Positions 29,076-37,225 of a stretch of DNA of 40,100 bases are shown here, piece after piece. Positions within the stretch are counted from its first letter, which is position 1. Each line of letters begins with the position of its first letter. This DNA comes from Candidatus Aminicenantota bacterium (GTDB lineage Bacteria; Acidobacteriota; Aminicenantia; UBA2199). The stretch is from the NCBI GenBank assembly GCA_016934475.1, contig JAFGST010000037.1, positions 1 through 40,100 on the forward strand, written 5' to 3'. The notes under the pieces were generated by a model. It had not been told where the DNA came from and did no database searches. It saw only the letters and a list, made by a program, of their open reading frames with translations. The position numbers were made by a program, and so were the translations under genes.

Positions 29076-29636
29076 TTATTCCCCAGGACTCCTTTTCCCC
29101 AACAGGAGGCGCAGGGCCACGACGGCGGCGAGCAGGCCGCCCAGGATCACGATCTCCTGCATAGCCGCCTCTAGGTTGTGGCGGTTGAAGAGGCTGGGGA
29201 AGAAATCACCGCTTCGCGCCGAGCGGGTGATGTTGCTGAAGAAAGGCCTGGCGGAGATGAAATAGCGGCCGGAGAACGGCCAGAGCAGGGGCAGGCCGAA
29301 GGGAGCGACGAGGTCGAGGGAGAAATAATCCAGGAACAAGTGAAAGCCGAACAGCAGGAAGGAGACGGCCGCCGGGGGCCAGAAGCGCTTCGTTCTCAGG
29401 AAGAAGAGGCCGCCGGCCAGCGCGGCGACGGCCAGGGCGGCACCGATGCTGTGGAAGGCGCCGTGATGGTACAGGTTGGGACGGCCCCGCAGCAAGCCGG
29501 GCAGGAAATCGGCGTCGGGCAACACGGAAAGGAGGACGAATAAGGCGGCGTCAAGCCAGCGGTTCCTGAAAAAGAAGCCGGGGCGGACCTGCTGGGCCGC
29601 GATGCCGGCCAGGGCGTGCCCGACGGGCAGGGGCAT
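29076..29636 (-). CDS. YdjM-like membrane-bound metal-dependent hydrolase (DUF457)
   Basis: 186 aa with about four membrane spans. MPLPVGHALAGIAAQ opens with the family's histidine. VLPDADFLPGLL (about 37-48) and NLYHHGAFHSIGAAL (about 54-68) carry the conserved Asp and His pairs of the YdjM/DUF457 family, and FHLFLDYFS (about 98-106) the later His/Asp. E. coli YdjM is LexA-controlled and called a putative hydrolase; its substrate is not known. It begins 2 bp after the GlpD-like gene, as the last gene of that operon, and is convergent with the acyltransferase gene. Confidence 0.85.
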   Translation of the reverse strand: MPLPVGHALAGIAAQQVRPGFFFRNRWLDAALFVLLSVLPDADFLPGLLRGRPNLYHHGAFHSIGAALAVAALAGGLFFLRTKRFWPPAAVSFLLFGFHLFLDYFSLDLVAPFGLPLLWPFSGRYFISARPFFSNITRSARSGDFFPSLFNRHNLEAAMQEIVILGGLLAAVVALRLLLGKRSPGE

Positions 29637-29638
29637 CT

Positions 29639-31168
29639 TCAGAACGGGCCCGGGCTCCGGCTCGTCACCCTGACGCGTTCCTGCTCCCAGCGCAGGTCGT
29701 TCCAGGCGAAAAGGGGACGGAGGCGGGGCAGCAGCTCCGCCAGGCGCTGGCGGTTCTCTCCCAGTCCGGTACGGCGGAACACCAGGTCGTCGAGGTGAAC
29801 CACCGCCTCTTCCTCGATCAAAGGCTTCAGCTCGCCCAGGTTGTGGTCGGCCGGGAGCCGCCAGTCGTAAGGGAAGAACCATCGCCCCGACAGCGCTTCC
29901 GCCGGGGGAGCGATCTTCCTGGCCCGGCTGGGGGGAAAGATCCGCCTCAGGGTTTTCTCCGCCACCCGGCGCGACGTGGTGAACTTGACCCCGGATACGC
30001 TGAAGAGGCCGACCGGTCCCTGCCGATCGCCGTGGGCGAGGATCACTTCGCGCCCGGAGAGATCCCCCGATGCGCGGGCGGGGAGGGTACCGGAGTACAC
30101 GTGCTCGATGTCCTGTTCGCGCAGGGTCAGTTCGGGAACGGCGTCGTTGATGTCGGCGATGAAGGCGGCGATATCCTCGGGACGGGGCGATGGCGTCTCC
30201 TCGTCGACCGGGACCGGCACTTCTCCGGTGCCGGCCAGCAGGCGCCTCTTCCAGTTGTGCACGAAGTACGTGTGATCGGGTCGGCAGCGGGGGGTTAGGG
30301 CCAAAGCGTACTCGCTCAGCGCCCTCCTCTTGAACAGGACATTGAAGAGCAGTAGGCGCCGGCGGAAGAGGCGCGGATGGTCCTGGTCAAACCGCTGGGC
30401 CAGCCTTCGGCACCAGGGACCGGCGGCGTTGATGACGACGGGGGCGCGGAATTCAAAGGTCCGGCCCCCCGGGCGATCGCGAGCCAGCACTCCGCGCACC
30501 TGGTTATGGTGCAGGAGCAGGCTCTCCACTTCCACGTAGTTGAGGGCCATGGCCCCCAGGGAGCACGCCCAGCGCAGGGTTTCCATCAGCAGGCGCTGGT
30601 GCTCGGGGATGAAGGCGTCGTACCAGAGGGCGCTTCCCTGCAGCCCCCTGCGATCGACCTGGGGAAACGCGTCGCGGGTGTAGCAGGCGTCGACGATGCG
30701 GCCGGCCGGCAGGCGCTGCTCCTCGCCGACGCCGCGGTTGCGCCTCCATCCCAGCAGGTCGTTGAGCTGCAGGGCGGCGCGCATGATGCTCGCCCGCTTG
30801 AGGCCGCGTCCGTACAGCGGCATCAGGCAGGGAAGCACCCGGACCAGGACGGGCAGGTTCGCCAGGAACCAGCGCCTCTCGGCCACGGACTCGAAGAAGC
30901 GCGGCAGGTCGAGACTCTGCAGGTAGCGCAGGCCGCCGTGGATGGTGCGCAGGTGGTTCCAGCTGGCGGCGCCGCCGAAGTCGTCCCTTTCCAGCACCAA
31001 GGAGCGCTTGCCGCGGCGTCCGGCCTCCAGCGCCAGCATGACACTGTAGATGCCGCCGCCGACGATGATCAGGTCAAACGTCGTTGCCTCCGCTGCGGCC
31101 GCGTTGCGCTCGATGGCCACCCGGGAGCGCGGGATTTCTTGGCCTGCCGGCGGCCGGGCCGGGATCAT
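29639..31168 (-). CDS. glpD: GlpD-like FAD-dependent glycerol-3-phosphate dehydrogenase
   Basis: 509 aa, full length. The FAD dinucleotide fold is IIVGGGIYSVMLALEAGRRG (about 34-53), then LVLERDDFGGAAS and TIHGGLRYLQS, the hallmark HGGLRYL of GlpD. Other blocks are DAFIPEHQRLLMETLRWA, NAAGPWCR and SGVKFTTSRRVAEKTL near 420-435. It oxidises sn-glycerol-3-phosphate to dihydroxyacetone phosphate and passes electrons to quinone at the inner membrane. The fingerprint is somewhat divergent (GIYSV instead of GINGA). The ATG overlaps the SGNH hydrolase stop (ATGA). Its place after a secreted esterase hints at use of glycerol freed from lipids; that is inference. Another FAD amino-acid or hydroxyacid oxidase is the alternative. 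Confidence 0.88.
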   Translation of the reverse strand: MIPARPPAGQEIPRSRVAIERNAAAAEATTFDLIIVGGGIYSVMLALEAGRRGKRSLVLERDDFGGAASWNHLRTIHGGLRYLQSLDLPRFFESVAERRWFLANLPVLVRVLPCLMPLYGRGLKRASIMRAALQLNDLLGWRRNRGVGEEQRLPAGRIVDACYTRDAFPQVDRRGLQGSALWYDAFIPEHQRLLMETLRWACSLGAMALNYVEVESLLLHHNQVRGVLARDRPGGRTFEFRAPVVINAAGPWCRRLAQRFDQDHPRLFRRRLLLFNVLFKRRALSEYALALTPRCRPDHTYFVHNWKRRLLAGTGEVPVPVDEETPSPRPEDIAAFIADINDAVPELTLREQDIEHVYSGTLPARASGDLSGREVILAHGDRQGPVGLFSVSGVKFTTSRRVAEKTLRRIFPPSRARKIAPPAEALSGRWFFPYDWRLPADHNLGELKPLIEEEAVVHLDDLVFRRTGLGENRQRLAELLPRLRPLFAWNDLRWEQERVRVTSRSPGPF

Positions 31169-32769
31169 TTGTTGCGCCCTGGCTGAGGTTCGCTGGTCGA
31201 GGCGGTCGTTCCCGGAACGGAGAAATCGCTCTGGCGGTTGTTGCGGTCGACGGTCTGGACGCGGAAATGGAGCTGCGGCAGGAAGGGAAACAGGTTGAAG
31301 GTCTGGTAGGCGTTGCCGGTGTTTTGTTTGTAGCGCAGGTCCTCGGGGGAGAAGCCGAACTCGACGTGGAAGTGGCTGAAGTCGGATTCGGGGTTGACGT
31401 CCCAGAAGGCCGTCCGCTGGTGCCGCTCCGGGAAATCGATCACGGAGATGTTTCGGGGCGGAAGGGGCGGGAAGGCGGCCAGGGCGTCGGCGAAGAGGGA
31501 GGCGATCAGGCTGTGCCCTGCCCCGTTGGGGTGGTTTCCCTTCACGTAGATCTCCTCCCCACCGACAACCACGATGCCCGGAGTCTCGAGGAGATCCTTC
31601 CAGCCGTTGGGAGGATTGGTGTTCATGAAAGCACTCAGCGTGTCGATACTGCCAACCCCCTTTTTCTTGGCCAGGTCGAGGATGGCGGCGCTGAAAGAGT
31701 ACAGGCGGTTCCAGTGGATGGTGGTGTTGAATAGGGCGTCCTTGCGCGGCGTCAGGGTGGAGACGATCACGCGCATGTTGAGCTCCAGGGCGGCGTCGAT
31801 GATGTATTCCAGGTTTTCAATGGAGCTGGCAAGGGAGAAATCCCTTTTCCAGACGTCGTTGAAGCCCAGCATCAGGAGGAAGTAAAAAGCGGGATTGTCG
31901 TCCAGGTCCTGGTCCACGTGTAGAATAGCCTCGCGGGTTTCATCACCGATGACGCCCAGGTTGATCGGATAAGCCGGGCCGTAATTCAGGGGCAGGTAGG
32001 TGTCGCGCATTTGGGTCAGATAGCACAGGTCGAGACGCCGGACCGCCTCGATCTGGCCCCAGGTGATGGAGTCGCCGAAACCGATATATGTATTGTAGTA
32101 CTCGGGAGTGGCATCTATGGCCACACGTTCCGGCCGTTTCCGCGGGGGGGACAATCGTGTTGCAGCCAGCAGCTGGGTTTGCCGGGAGCGGCGGTCGAAG
32201 CGGTACTGGAATTTCCCCCAGAGAGACCGGGTCTCGATCTCCAGGCCGCCCTCGTTTTCCCGTACAATCATTTCTTTTTCCGAATAGGGAGTTCGGGTCA
32301 GAGCGATCAGCGACCGGGGTGCCAATTCGTAATAAAATATATCGACGTTGTCCGAGTTGTCGCCCAGAAAGACCAGGGCCCGGAGCCCGCCTTCCTCCTC
32401 CAGAATCTCGGGCAGGCCGAAATAGGCGAAGCCCTCCAAGGGCAGAACCCGGCTGCGACGCTGGCGGTGGTCGTAGTACGCCAGGCGCAGGGATTGGCGG
32501 CGATAGTTCAGCCAGAAGACGTAGAAATTGTTCCCGCCGATGCGTGTGCCCAGGAGGACGTTGTCGCCTCCCATGCCGGCGCTCAGGTCTGTTCCCCGCT
32601 TTTCCTGAAGGATCAGGTCCGTCTGGCCCTGTCTGGTCGCGGCCTTCACGCTGTAGGTCCGGCCCTGGAACTCGAACTGCTCCACGAGGAACGGCCGGTC
32701 CCCCGCCGCCAGCCAGCTGGCCGCGGCGATGATCAGAACGAAAACGGCGATGGATTTTTTATCGATCAT
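31165..32769 (-). CDS. Secreted SGNH/GDSL hydrolase with N-terminal beta domain and C-terminal FN3-like domain
   Basis: 534 aa. Signal peptide MIDKKSIAVFVLIIAAASWLAA. An N-terminal region of about 200 residues is rich in beta pattern. The SGNH esterase core runs about 220-440: block I GFGDSITWG (Ser), a glycine in the NLGVIGDET region for block II, LGFNDVW (Asn) as block III, and GNHPNGAGH (His) as block V. A C-terminal domain of about 90 residues (FHVEFGFSPEDL...LHFRVQTVDRNN) looks FN3-like. It probably hydrolyses acyl or carbohydrate esters outside the cytoplasm. First gene of an operon with glpD and the YdjM-like gene. The promoter -10 is 8 bp before the ATG with no Shine-Dalgarno. Confidence 0.9.
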   Translation of the reverse strand: MIDKKSIAVFVLIIAAASWLAAGDRPFLVEQFEFQGRTYSVKAATRQGQTDLILQEKRGTDLSAGMGGDNVLLGTRIGGNNFYVFWLNYRRQSLRLAYYDHRQRRSRVLPLEGFAYFGLPEILEEEGGLRALVFLGDNSDNVDIFYYELAPRSLIALTRTPYSEKEMIVRENEGGLEIETRSLWGKFQYRFDRRSRQTQLLAATRLSPPRKRPERVAIDATPEYYNTYIGFGDSITWGQIEAVRRLDLCYLTQMRDTYLPLNYGPAYPINLGVIGDETREAILHVDQDLDDNPAFYFLLMLGFNDVWKRDFSLASSIENLEYIIDAALELNMRVIVSTLTPRKDALFNTTIHWNRLYSFSAAILDLAKKKGVGSIDTLSAFMNTNPPNGWKDLLETPGIVVVGGEEIYVKGNHPNGAGHSLIASLFADALAAFPPLPPRNISVIDFPERHQRTAFWDVNPESDFSHFHVEFGFSPEDLRYKQNTGNAYQTFNLFPFLPQLHFRVQTVDRNNRQSDFSVPGTTASTSEPQPGRNK

Positions 32770-32777
32770 GGCGACTC

Positions 32778-32806
32778 ATTGTAGAAGAATTCCGCTGGCT
32801 TGTCAA
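32778..32806 (-). promoter_or_regulatory. Promoter of the SGNH-GlpD-YdjM operon (leaderless)
   Basis: Minus strand: -35 TTGACA (32801-32806), 17 bp, -10 TACAAT (32778-32783), then 8 bp and the ATG. Confidence 0.75.
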
Positions 32807-32827
32807 TTTGACGGGCGGAACGCGTGA

Positions 32828-34522
32828 TCAACCGAGCGTGAGCTTACGGTAGTGGATGCGGTGCGGCCGATCGGCCTCGCGCCCCAGGCGGCGCCGGCGG
32901 TCGGCCTCGTAGTCGGAGTAGTTGCCCTCGAACCAGATGGCGTTGCTGTCGCCCTCGAAGGCTAGGATATGGGTGGCGACGCGGTCGAGGAACCAGCGGT
33001 CGTGGGAGATAATGACGGCGCAGCCGGCGAAGTCCTCCAGCGCGTCCTCCAGGGCGCGCAGGGTGTTGACGTCGAGGTCGTTGGTCGGCTCGTCGAGCAG
33101 CAGGACGTTGGCCTCGGCCCTGACGATGCGCGCCAGGTGCAGTCGGTTCCTCTCACCCCCCGACAGCACGCCCGCCTTCTTCTGCTGGTCGCCGCCGGTG
33201 AAGTTGAACCACGAGGCGTAGGCGCGCGAGTTGACCGGCTTGCCGCCGAGCACGAAATTCTCCTGGCCGCCGCCGATCACCTCCCACACCGGCTTCTCCG
33301 GGTCGACGGCGGCGCGCTCCTGGTCGGCGTAGGCCAGCTTGACCGTCTCGCCCAGGCGGATGGCGCCGGCGTCCGGCGGCTCCTGGCCGGTCAGCAGCCG
33401 GAAGAGCGTGGTCTTGCCGGCGCCGTTGGCGCCGATGACGCCGACGATGCCGGCGCGGGGCAGGCGGAACGATAGGTTCTCGAAGAGGAGTTTATCGCCG
33501 TACGATTTGCTGATGTCGCTGGCCTCGATGACCTGCTCGCCCAGGCGCGGCCCCGGGGGGATGTAGATGCGCGCCTCCTCGATGCGCGCGGTCTTGTCGG
33601 CGGCGAGCAGTTTCTCGTAAGAGCTCAGACGCGCCTTGCCCTTGGCCTGGCGGGCGCGCGGCGACATGCGCACCCATTCCAGCTCGCGCTGCAGCTGGCG
33701 CTGCTGGCGCTCGGAGGCCTTGGCCTCGCCGGCCAGCCGCTGTTGCTTCTGCTCCAGCCAGGAGGAGTAGTTGCCCTTCCAGGGGATGCCCTCGCCGCGG
33801 TCGAGTTCCAGGATCCACTGGGCGACGTTGTCCAGGAAGTAGCGGTCATGGGTGACGGCGATGATCGTCCCCTTGTAGTGCTGCAGGTGGTGCTCCAGCC
33901 ACTGCACCGATTCGGCGTCGAGGTGGTTGGTCGGCTCATCCAGGAGCAGGATGTCGGGCTCCAGCAGAAGCAGGCGGCACAGGGCGACGCGGCGCTTCTC
34001 GCCGCCCGACAGGTTGGCCACCGGCGCGTCCCCGGGAGGGCAGCGCAGGGCATCCATGGCCGTCTCCAGGCGGTTGTCCAGGTTCCAGGCGTCCATCGCG
34101 TCCAGCCGCTCCTGGATGGCGGCCTGGCGGGCGACCAGCTTCTCCATCTCGGCGTCTCCCAGGGAGGGGTCGGAGAATCCTTCGTTGACCTTGTCGAACT
34201 CGGCCAGCGTGTCGAGCACCGGCTGCACGGCTTCGGAGATGACCTGCTTGACCGTCTTTTCCGGATCGAGCCGCGGCTCCTGCTGCAGGAAGCCCAGCGA
34301 GTAGTCGCGGGCCGGGATCACTTCGCCCTGGAAGTCCTGGTCCACGCCGGCGATGATCTTCAGCAGGCTGCTCTTGCCCGATCCATTCAGGCCGATGACG
34401 CCGATCTTGGCCCCGTAGTAGAAGGAGAGGGAGATGTCCTTGAGCACCTGGCGGTGCGGCGGGTGGACGCGGCTGACGCCGGCCATGGAAAAGATGATCT
34501 GCCTGCCTTCATCCTGGGCCAT
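32828..34522 (-). CDS. ettA: Energy-dependent translational throttle protein EttA (ABC-F)
   Basis: 564 aa, the usual length. Two ABC domains in one chain without membrane spans: Walker A GLNGSGKSS and GANGAGKTT, signatures LSGGEKRR and LSGGERNR, Walker B ILLLDEPTNHLDAESV and VLLLDEPTNDLDVNTL. The linker RELEWVRMSPRARQAKGKARLSSYEKL is the EttA P-site-tRNA-interaction motif, and the N-terminus GRQIIFSMAGVSRVHPP is typical. EttA binds the ribosomal E site and gates the first elongation step according to ATP/ADP ratio. It lies 38 bp after the DEAD-box helicase on the same strand, pairing two translation or RNA factors. Confidence 0.97.
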   Translation of the reverse strand: MAQDEGRQIIFSMAGVSRVHPPHRQVLKDISLSFYYGAKIGVIGLNGSGKSSLLKIIAGVDQDFQGEVIPARDYSLGFLQQEPRLDPEKTVKQVISEAVQPVLDTLAEFDKVNEGFSDPSLGDAEMEKLVARQAAIQERLDAMDAWNLDNRLETAMDALRCPPGDAPVANLSGGEKRRVALCRLLLLEPDILLLDEPTNHLDAESVQWLEHHLQHYKGTIIAVTHDRYFLDNVAQWILELDRGEGIPWKGNYSSWLEQKQQRLAGEAKASERQQRQLQRELEWVRMSPRARQAKGKARLSSYEKLLAADKTARIEEARIYIPPGPRLGEQVIEASDISKSYGDKLLFENLSFRLPRAGIVGVIGANGAGKTTLFRLLTGQEPPDAGAIRLGETVKLAYADQERAAVDPEKPVWEVIGGGQENFVLGGKPVNSRAYASWFNFTGGDQQKKAGVLSGGERNRLHLARIVRAEANVLLLDEPTNDLDVNTLRALEDALEDFAGCAVIISHDRWFLDRVATHILAFEGDSNAIWFEGNYSDYEADRRRRLGREADRPHRIHYRKLTLG

Positions 34523-34560
34523 GTCCCCTCCTTGGGCTTCCGGGGTACCCCTTTCCTTCC

Positions 34561-35829
34561 TCAGCGAAACGCTTGACGCGGCCCGCGCCGCGGGCCGCCG
34601 CGGGAGCGCCCCCCGCGCGGGCTTCCCCCGTGCGGCCGGCCACCTCGCTCCCCGCGGCGTTCGCCGCGGTCGCGGAACACCATGCCGCGGCTCTTGTCGG
34701 GCAGGAAGAGCTCGTCCTCGGGGAAGACGGCAGGGATCTTGTAGTGGAGCAGCTCCTGGATGGGATCGAGGTTCAGCACGTACTTCTCGCAGGCCAGGGT
34801 GACGGCCTTGCCGCTCTTGCCGGCGCGGGCGGTGCGGCCGATGCGGTGCACGTAGCTCTCGCTCTCGTTGGGCACGTCGTAATTGACCACCATGTCCAGG
34901 TCCTCGATGTGCAGGCCGCGGGCGGCGACGTCGGTGGCCACCACGATCTTTTCCTTCCCGGATTTGAAGTCGTCGATGATCTGCAGACGCTTGCTCTGGG
35001 CCAGGTCGCCGGTGAGGAACTCGTTGGGATGGCCGTTGAGCTCCAGGCGGCGGCTCAGGCGCTCGGTGTCGTGCTTCATGTTGGTGAAGATCAGGACGCT
35101 GCGCGGCCTGTCCCTCTTCAGGATCCCCAGAAGCAGGCTGACCTTCTCCTGGCTGCCCACGTGGTAGAGTTCCTGGCGGACGGCGTCGACGGTGATCTTC
35201 TCCGGCGTCACCGAGATGCGCTCGGGCTGGTTCATGTGCTCGCGGGCGATCTGCAGCGCCGGGCCCGAGAGGGTGGCGCTGAAGAGCATGGTCTGGCGGT
35301 ACTGCAGGGCCGGCACCCGGCGCAGGATGCGGCGGATGTCGGGCAGGAAGCCCATGTCGAAGAGGCGATCGGCCTCGTCAATGACCAGGAATCCGATGCC
35401 CTTCATGCTCAGTGTTCCCTTGCCCTCCAGGTCGAGCAGCCTTCCCGGAGTGCCGACCATGATGTCGACCCCCCTTTTCAGCTGGGCCTCCTGGCGGTGG
35501 TAGCCCACGCCGCCGTAGAAGCAGCCGGTCTTCAGTTGCAAGTGGCGGCCGATCCGCTTGGCCTCGGCCTCGATCTGCACGGCCAGTTCGCGGGTGGGCG
35601 CGACGATCAGCGCCCGGCGCCAGGCGGCGGCCACGGACTTCTGGCGCTGGAAGATGGTGATCAGGAAGGCGGCGGTCTTGCCCGTGCCGGTCTGGGACTG
35701 CACGGCCACGTCGCGGCCACCCAGGGAGTGGGCTAGGGTCTTTTCCTGGACCGGGGTCAGCTCGGTGAAGCCCATGTCGCGGATACCCTGCAGCAGCAGG
35801 GGATCGAGTTGCAATTCGTCGAACGTCAT
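34561..35829 (-). CDS. DEAD-box ATP-dependent RNA helicase with RGG-rich tail
   Basis: 422 aa. Q motif (MTFDELQLDP...TPVQEKTLAHSL), motif I AQ-type QTGTGKTAA (near 46-54), Ia PTRELAVQI, Ib TPGRLLDL, II VIDEADRLFDMGF, III FSATL, and C-terminal motifs IVVATDVAARGLHIEDLDMVVNYD and HRIGRTARAGKSG are all present. The tail (after about 385) is repeated Arg-Gly (RGERRGERGG, GGRSRGGPRRG), likely to bind RNA without sequence preference. It resembles RhlE/CsdA-type helicases. The promoter is about 115 bp upstream, leaving a leader of about 110 nt, as in cold-shock helicases. No other gene lies in that gap. Confidence 0.95.
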   Translation of the reverse strand: MTFDELQLDPLLLQGIRDMGFTELTPVQEKTLAHSLGGRDVAVQSQTGTGKTAAFLITIFQRQKSVAAAWRRALIVAPTRELAVQIEAEAKRIGRHLQLKTGCFYGGVGYHRQEAQLKRGVDIMVGTPGRLLDLEGKGTLSMKGIGFLVIDEADRLFDMGFLPDIRRILRRVPALQYRQTMLFSATLSGPALQIAREHMNQPERISVTPEKITVDAVRQELYHVGSQEKVSLLLGILKRDRPRSVLIFTNMKHDTERLSRRLELNGHPNEFLTGDLAQSKRLQIIDDFKSGKEKIVVATDVAARGLHIEDLDMVVNYDVPNESESYVHRIGRTARAGKSGKAVTLACEKYVLNLDPIQELLHYKIPAVFPEDELFLPDKSRGMVFRDRGERRGERGGRPHGGSPRGGRSRGGPRRGPRQAFR

Positions 35830-35946
35830 CGTGTTTTAATACCTCGTGTTCATTTTCGTTACGCGATCGGGAAAATTGCTCGTGGGAGACGAAGTGAGGG
35901 ATCGATTCGTTTTCTTTCTCGCAACGCCCAAATCTCTTAATGTAAA

Positions 35947-35975
35947 ATCATAGCCTAAAACGGAGGGATTGTCAA
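35947..35975 (-). promoter_or_regulatory. Promoter of the DEAD-helicase/ettA operon
   Basis: Minus strand: -35 TTGACA (35970-35975), 17 bp, -10 TATGAT (35947-35952). It predicts a leader of about 110 nt, which contains a 5-codon ORF (MNTRY) just before the helicase start. Confidence 0.78.
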
Positions 35976-36027
35976 ATCCTTGGGAGCGGCAGGGACCGGC
36001 GACCTTCCATGCGCATGCCGGCTCCGT

Positions 36028-37053
36028 TCACCGTGACCGTTCGATGAAGCTACGCTCCTGCAACCGCGAGTGGATCACCCTGGCGAACAGCTCGTTCGCC
36101 CTGGCGTTGGGATGGTTGTCCAGCCGGTTCAGGATGACGTCGGTCCAGCGGGTGTGGACGAAGGCCGTGGACGTGTCGATGACGGGCAATCCGTGTCTTT
36201 GCGCCAGCCGCATCAGCCGGGTCGTTTCCGATTTTTCCCTGTCATGATGCTGCAGAAGAATGATCCATATCGGCACGGCGCGTTCCTCGGCGATCTGCCG
36301 CAGCTGGGAATAGATCTCCCTCGTTTTCCGGACCGGGAGCGGATCCCCGGCCGCTCCCGGGCGATCATCTTCCCGGGTCGCGGTTTGCTTCGTCCGGAAG
36401 AGATTCCCCAGGCGGCTGCCCGCGACCGCCTTCAGGAAGAAGGATTCGAAAAAAGGATGGGTCCTGGGCTTCACCACGTAGGGCTCCCGGAAATGGCGGT
36501 CGGCGTGGAATCCCTCGAACGGATGACTCTGGCAGAAGAAAACCAGATCCGGATCGTACCTCAGGGCCCGGTGGCGCAACGTGGCCACATATTGACGGGG
36601 ATCGTATCCGGCCACGGCAAAATTGATGAATTCATGGGATGGCGCGGAGGCGTTGCCGTTCAGGCGGGCTTCCAAAATGGAATGGAACGTCTCCTCGATT
36701 TCCAGCCCCGAGCCCATGGTGAACGAATCTCCCAGCACGGCCACGCGGAAGGTGCCCGGCGGTTTTTCCCTGCGGTATTCCTTGTCGCGCAATCCAGTGG
36801 AGTTGGTTTGAAACCTCGCCATTTTGAAGACCGTGTCCAGGTTGGGACGAAGCTCATAGATGATCTCGGGGTGAGGTGACCGCCGGAGCAATCCCGAGAC
36901 CCCGAAGCTGTGGACGCTGTCCATTTTTCGCAAGCTGAAACTGGCGAATCCGAACAGAAAGAAACGGGTCGCCTGCTCGAGGAACAGCGCGCAGGCCATG
37001 GAGACGAGGATTACTTTACCTGCCTGTGCTGCCGTTCTGCCCTTGATCTTCAT
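36028..37053 (-). CDS. SGNH-hydrolase-like membrane-anchored protein
   Basis: 341 aa. An N-terminal anchor (GKVILVSMACALFLEQATRFFLFGF, about 12-36) is followed by a periplasmic SGNH fold. AVLGDSFTMGSGLEIEETF (about 110) holds the nucleophile Ser in GDSFT, FINFAVAGYDPRQYV the glycine region, and NHPNARANELFA (near the C-terminus) the His of the Asp-x-x-His end. GDSFTxGxG-type proteins resemble the AlgJ/AlgX and O-acetyl esterase groups that act on exopolysaccharides. The start chosen has GGAGG 2-6 nt upstream and a promoter before it. It is divergent from the glycosyltransferase pair, which fits a role in the same envelope polysaccharide; that is inference. Confidence 0.82.
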   Translation of the reverse strand: MKIKGRTAAQAGKVILVSMACALFLEQATRFFLFGFASFSLRKMDSVHSFGVSGLLRRSPHPEIIYELRPNLDTVFKMARFQTNSTGLRDKEYRREKPPGTFRVAVLGDSFTMGSGLEIEETFHSILEARLNGNASAPSHEFINFAVAGYDPRQYVATLRHRALRYDPDLVFFCQSHPFEGFHADRHFREPYVVKPRTHPFFESFFLKAVAGSRLGNLFRTKQTATREDDRPGAAGDPLPVRKTREIYSQLRQIAEERAVPIWIILLQHHDREKSETTRLMRLAQRHGLPVIDTSTAFVHTRWTDVILNRLDNHPNARANELFARVIHSRLQERSFIERSR

Positions 37054-37075
37054 GGTCCTCCGCTTCCGTAACGCG

Positions 37076-37104
37076 ATTGTAAGGAAAACGGCCGGTGATT
37101 GCAA
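37076..37104 (-). promoter_or_regulatory. Promoter of the membrane-anchored SGNH gene
   Basis: Minus strand: -35 TTGCAA (37099-37104), 17 bp, -10 TACAAT (37076-37081), 22 bp before the ATG. Confidence 0.68.
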
Positions 37105-37193
37105 CGCCGGCGGCATGGATGCCGGCCGAAGCGATGGCCGGCCGGGAGTCCGGAGGCCGATGCCGTTCTTGCGGGCTCCCGCCCCGCCGCCCC

Positions 37194-37222
37194 TTGTAAA
37201 ATCCCCTCCACTGTGCTAAAAA
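37194..37222 (+). promoter_or_regulatory. Possible promoter of the glycosyltransferase genes
   Basis: Plus strand: -35 TTGTAA (37194-37199), 17 bp, -10 TAAAAA (37217-37222), ending 3 bp before the first of two tandem ATGs. The -10 is weak. If real, the mRNA is leaderless. Confidence 0.4.
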
Positions 37223-37225
37223 AGC

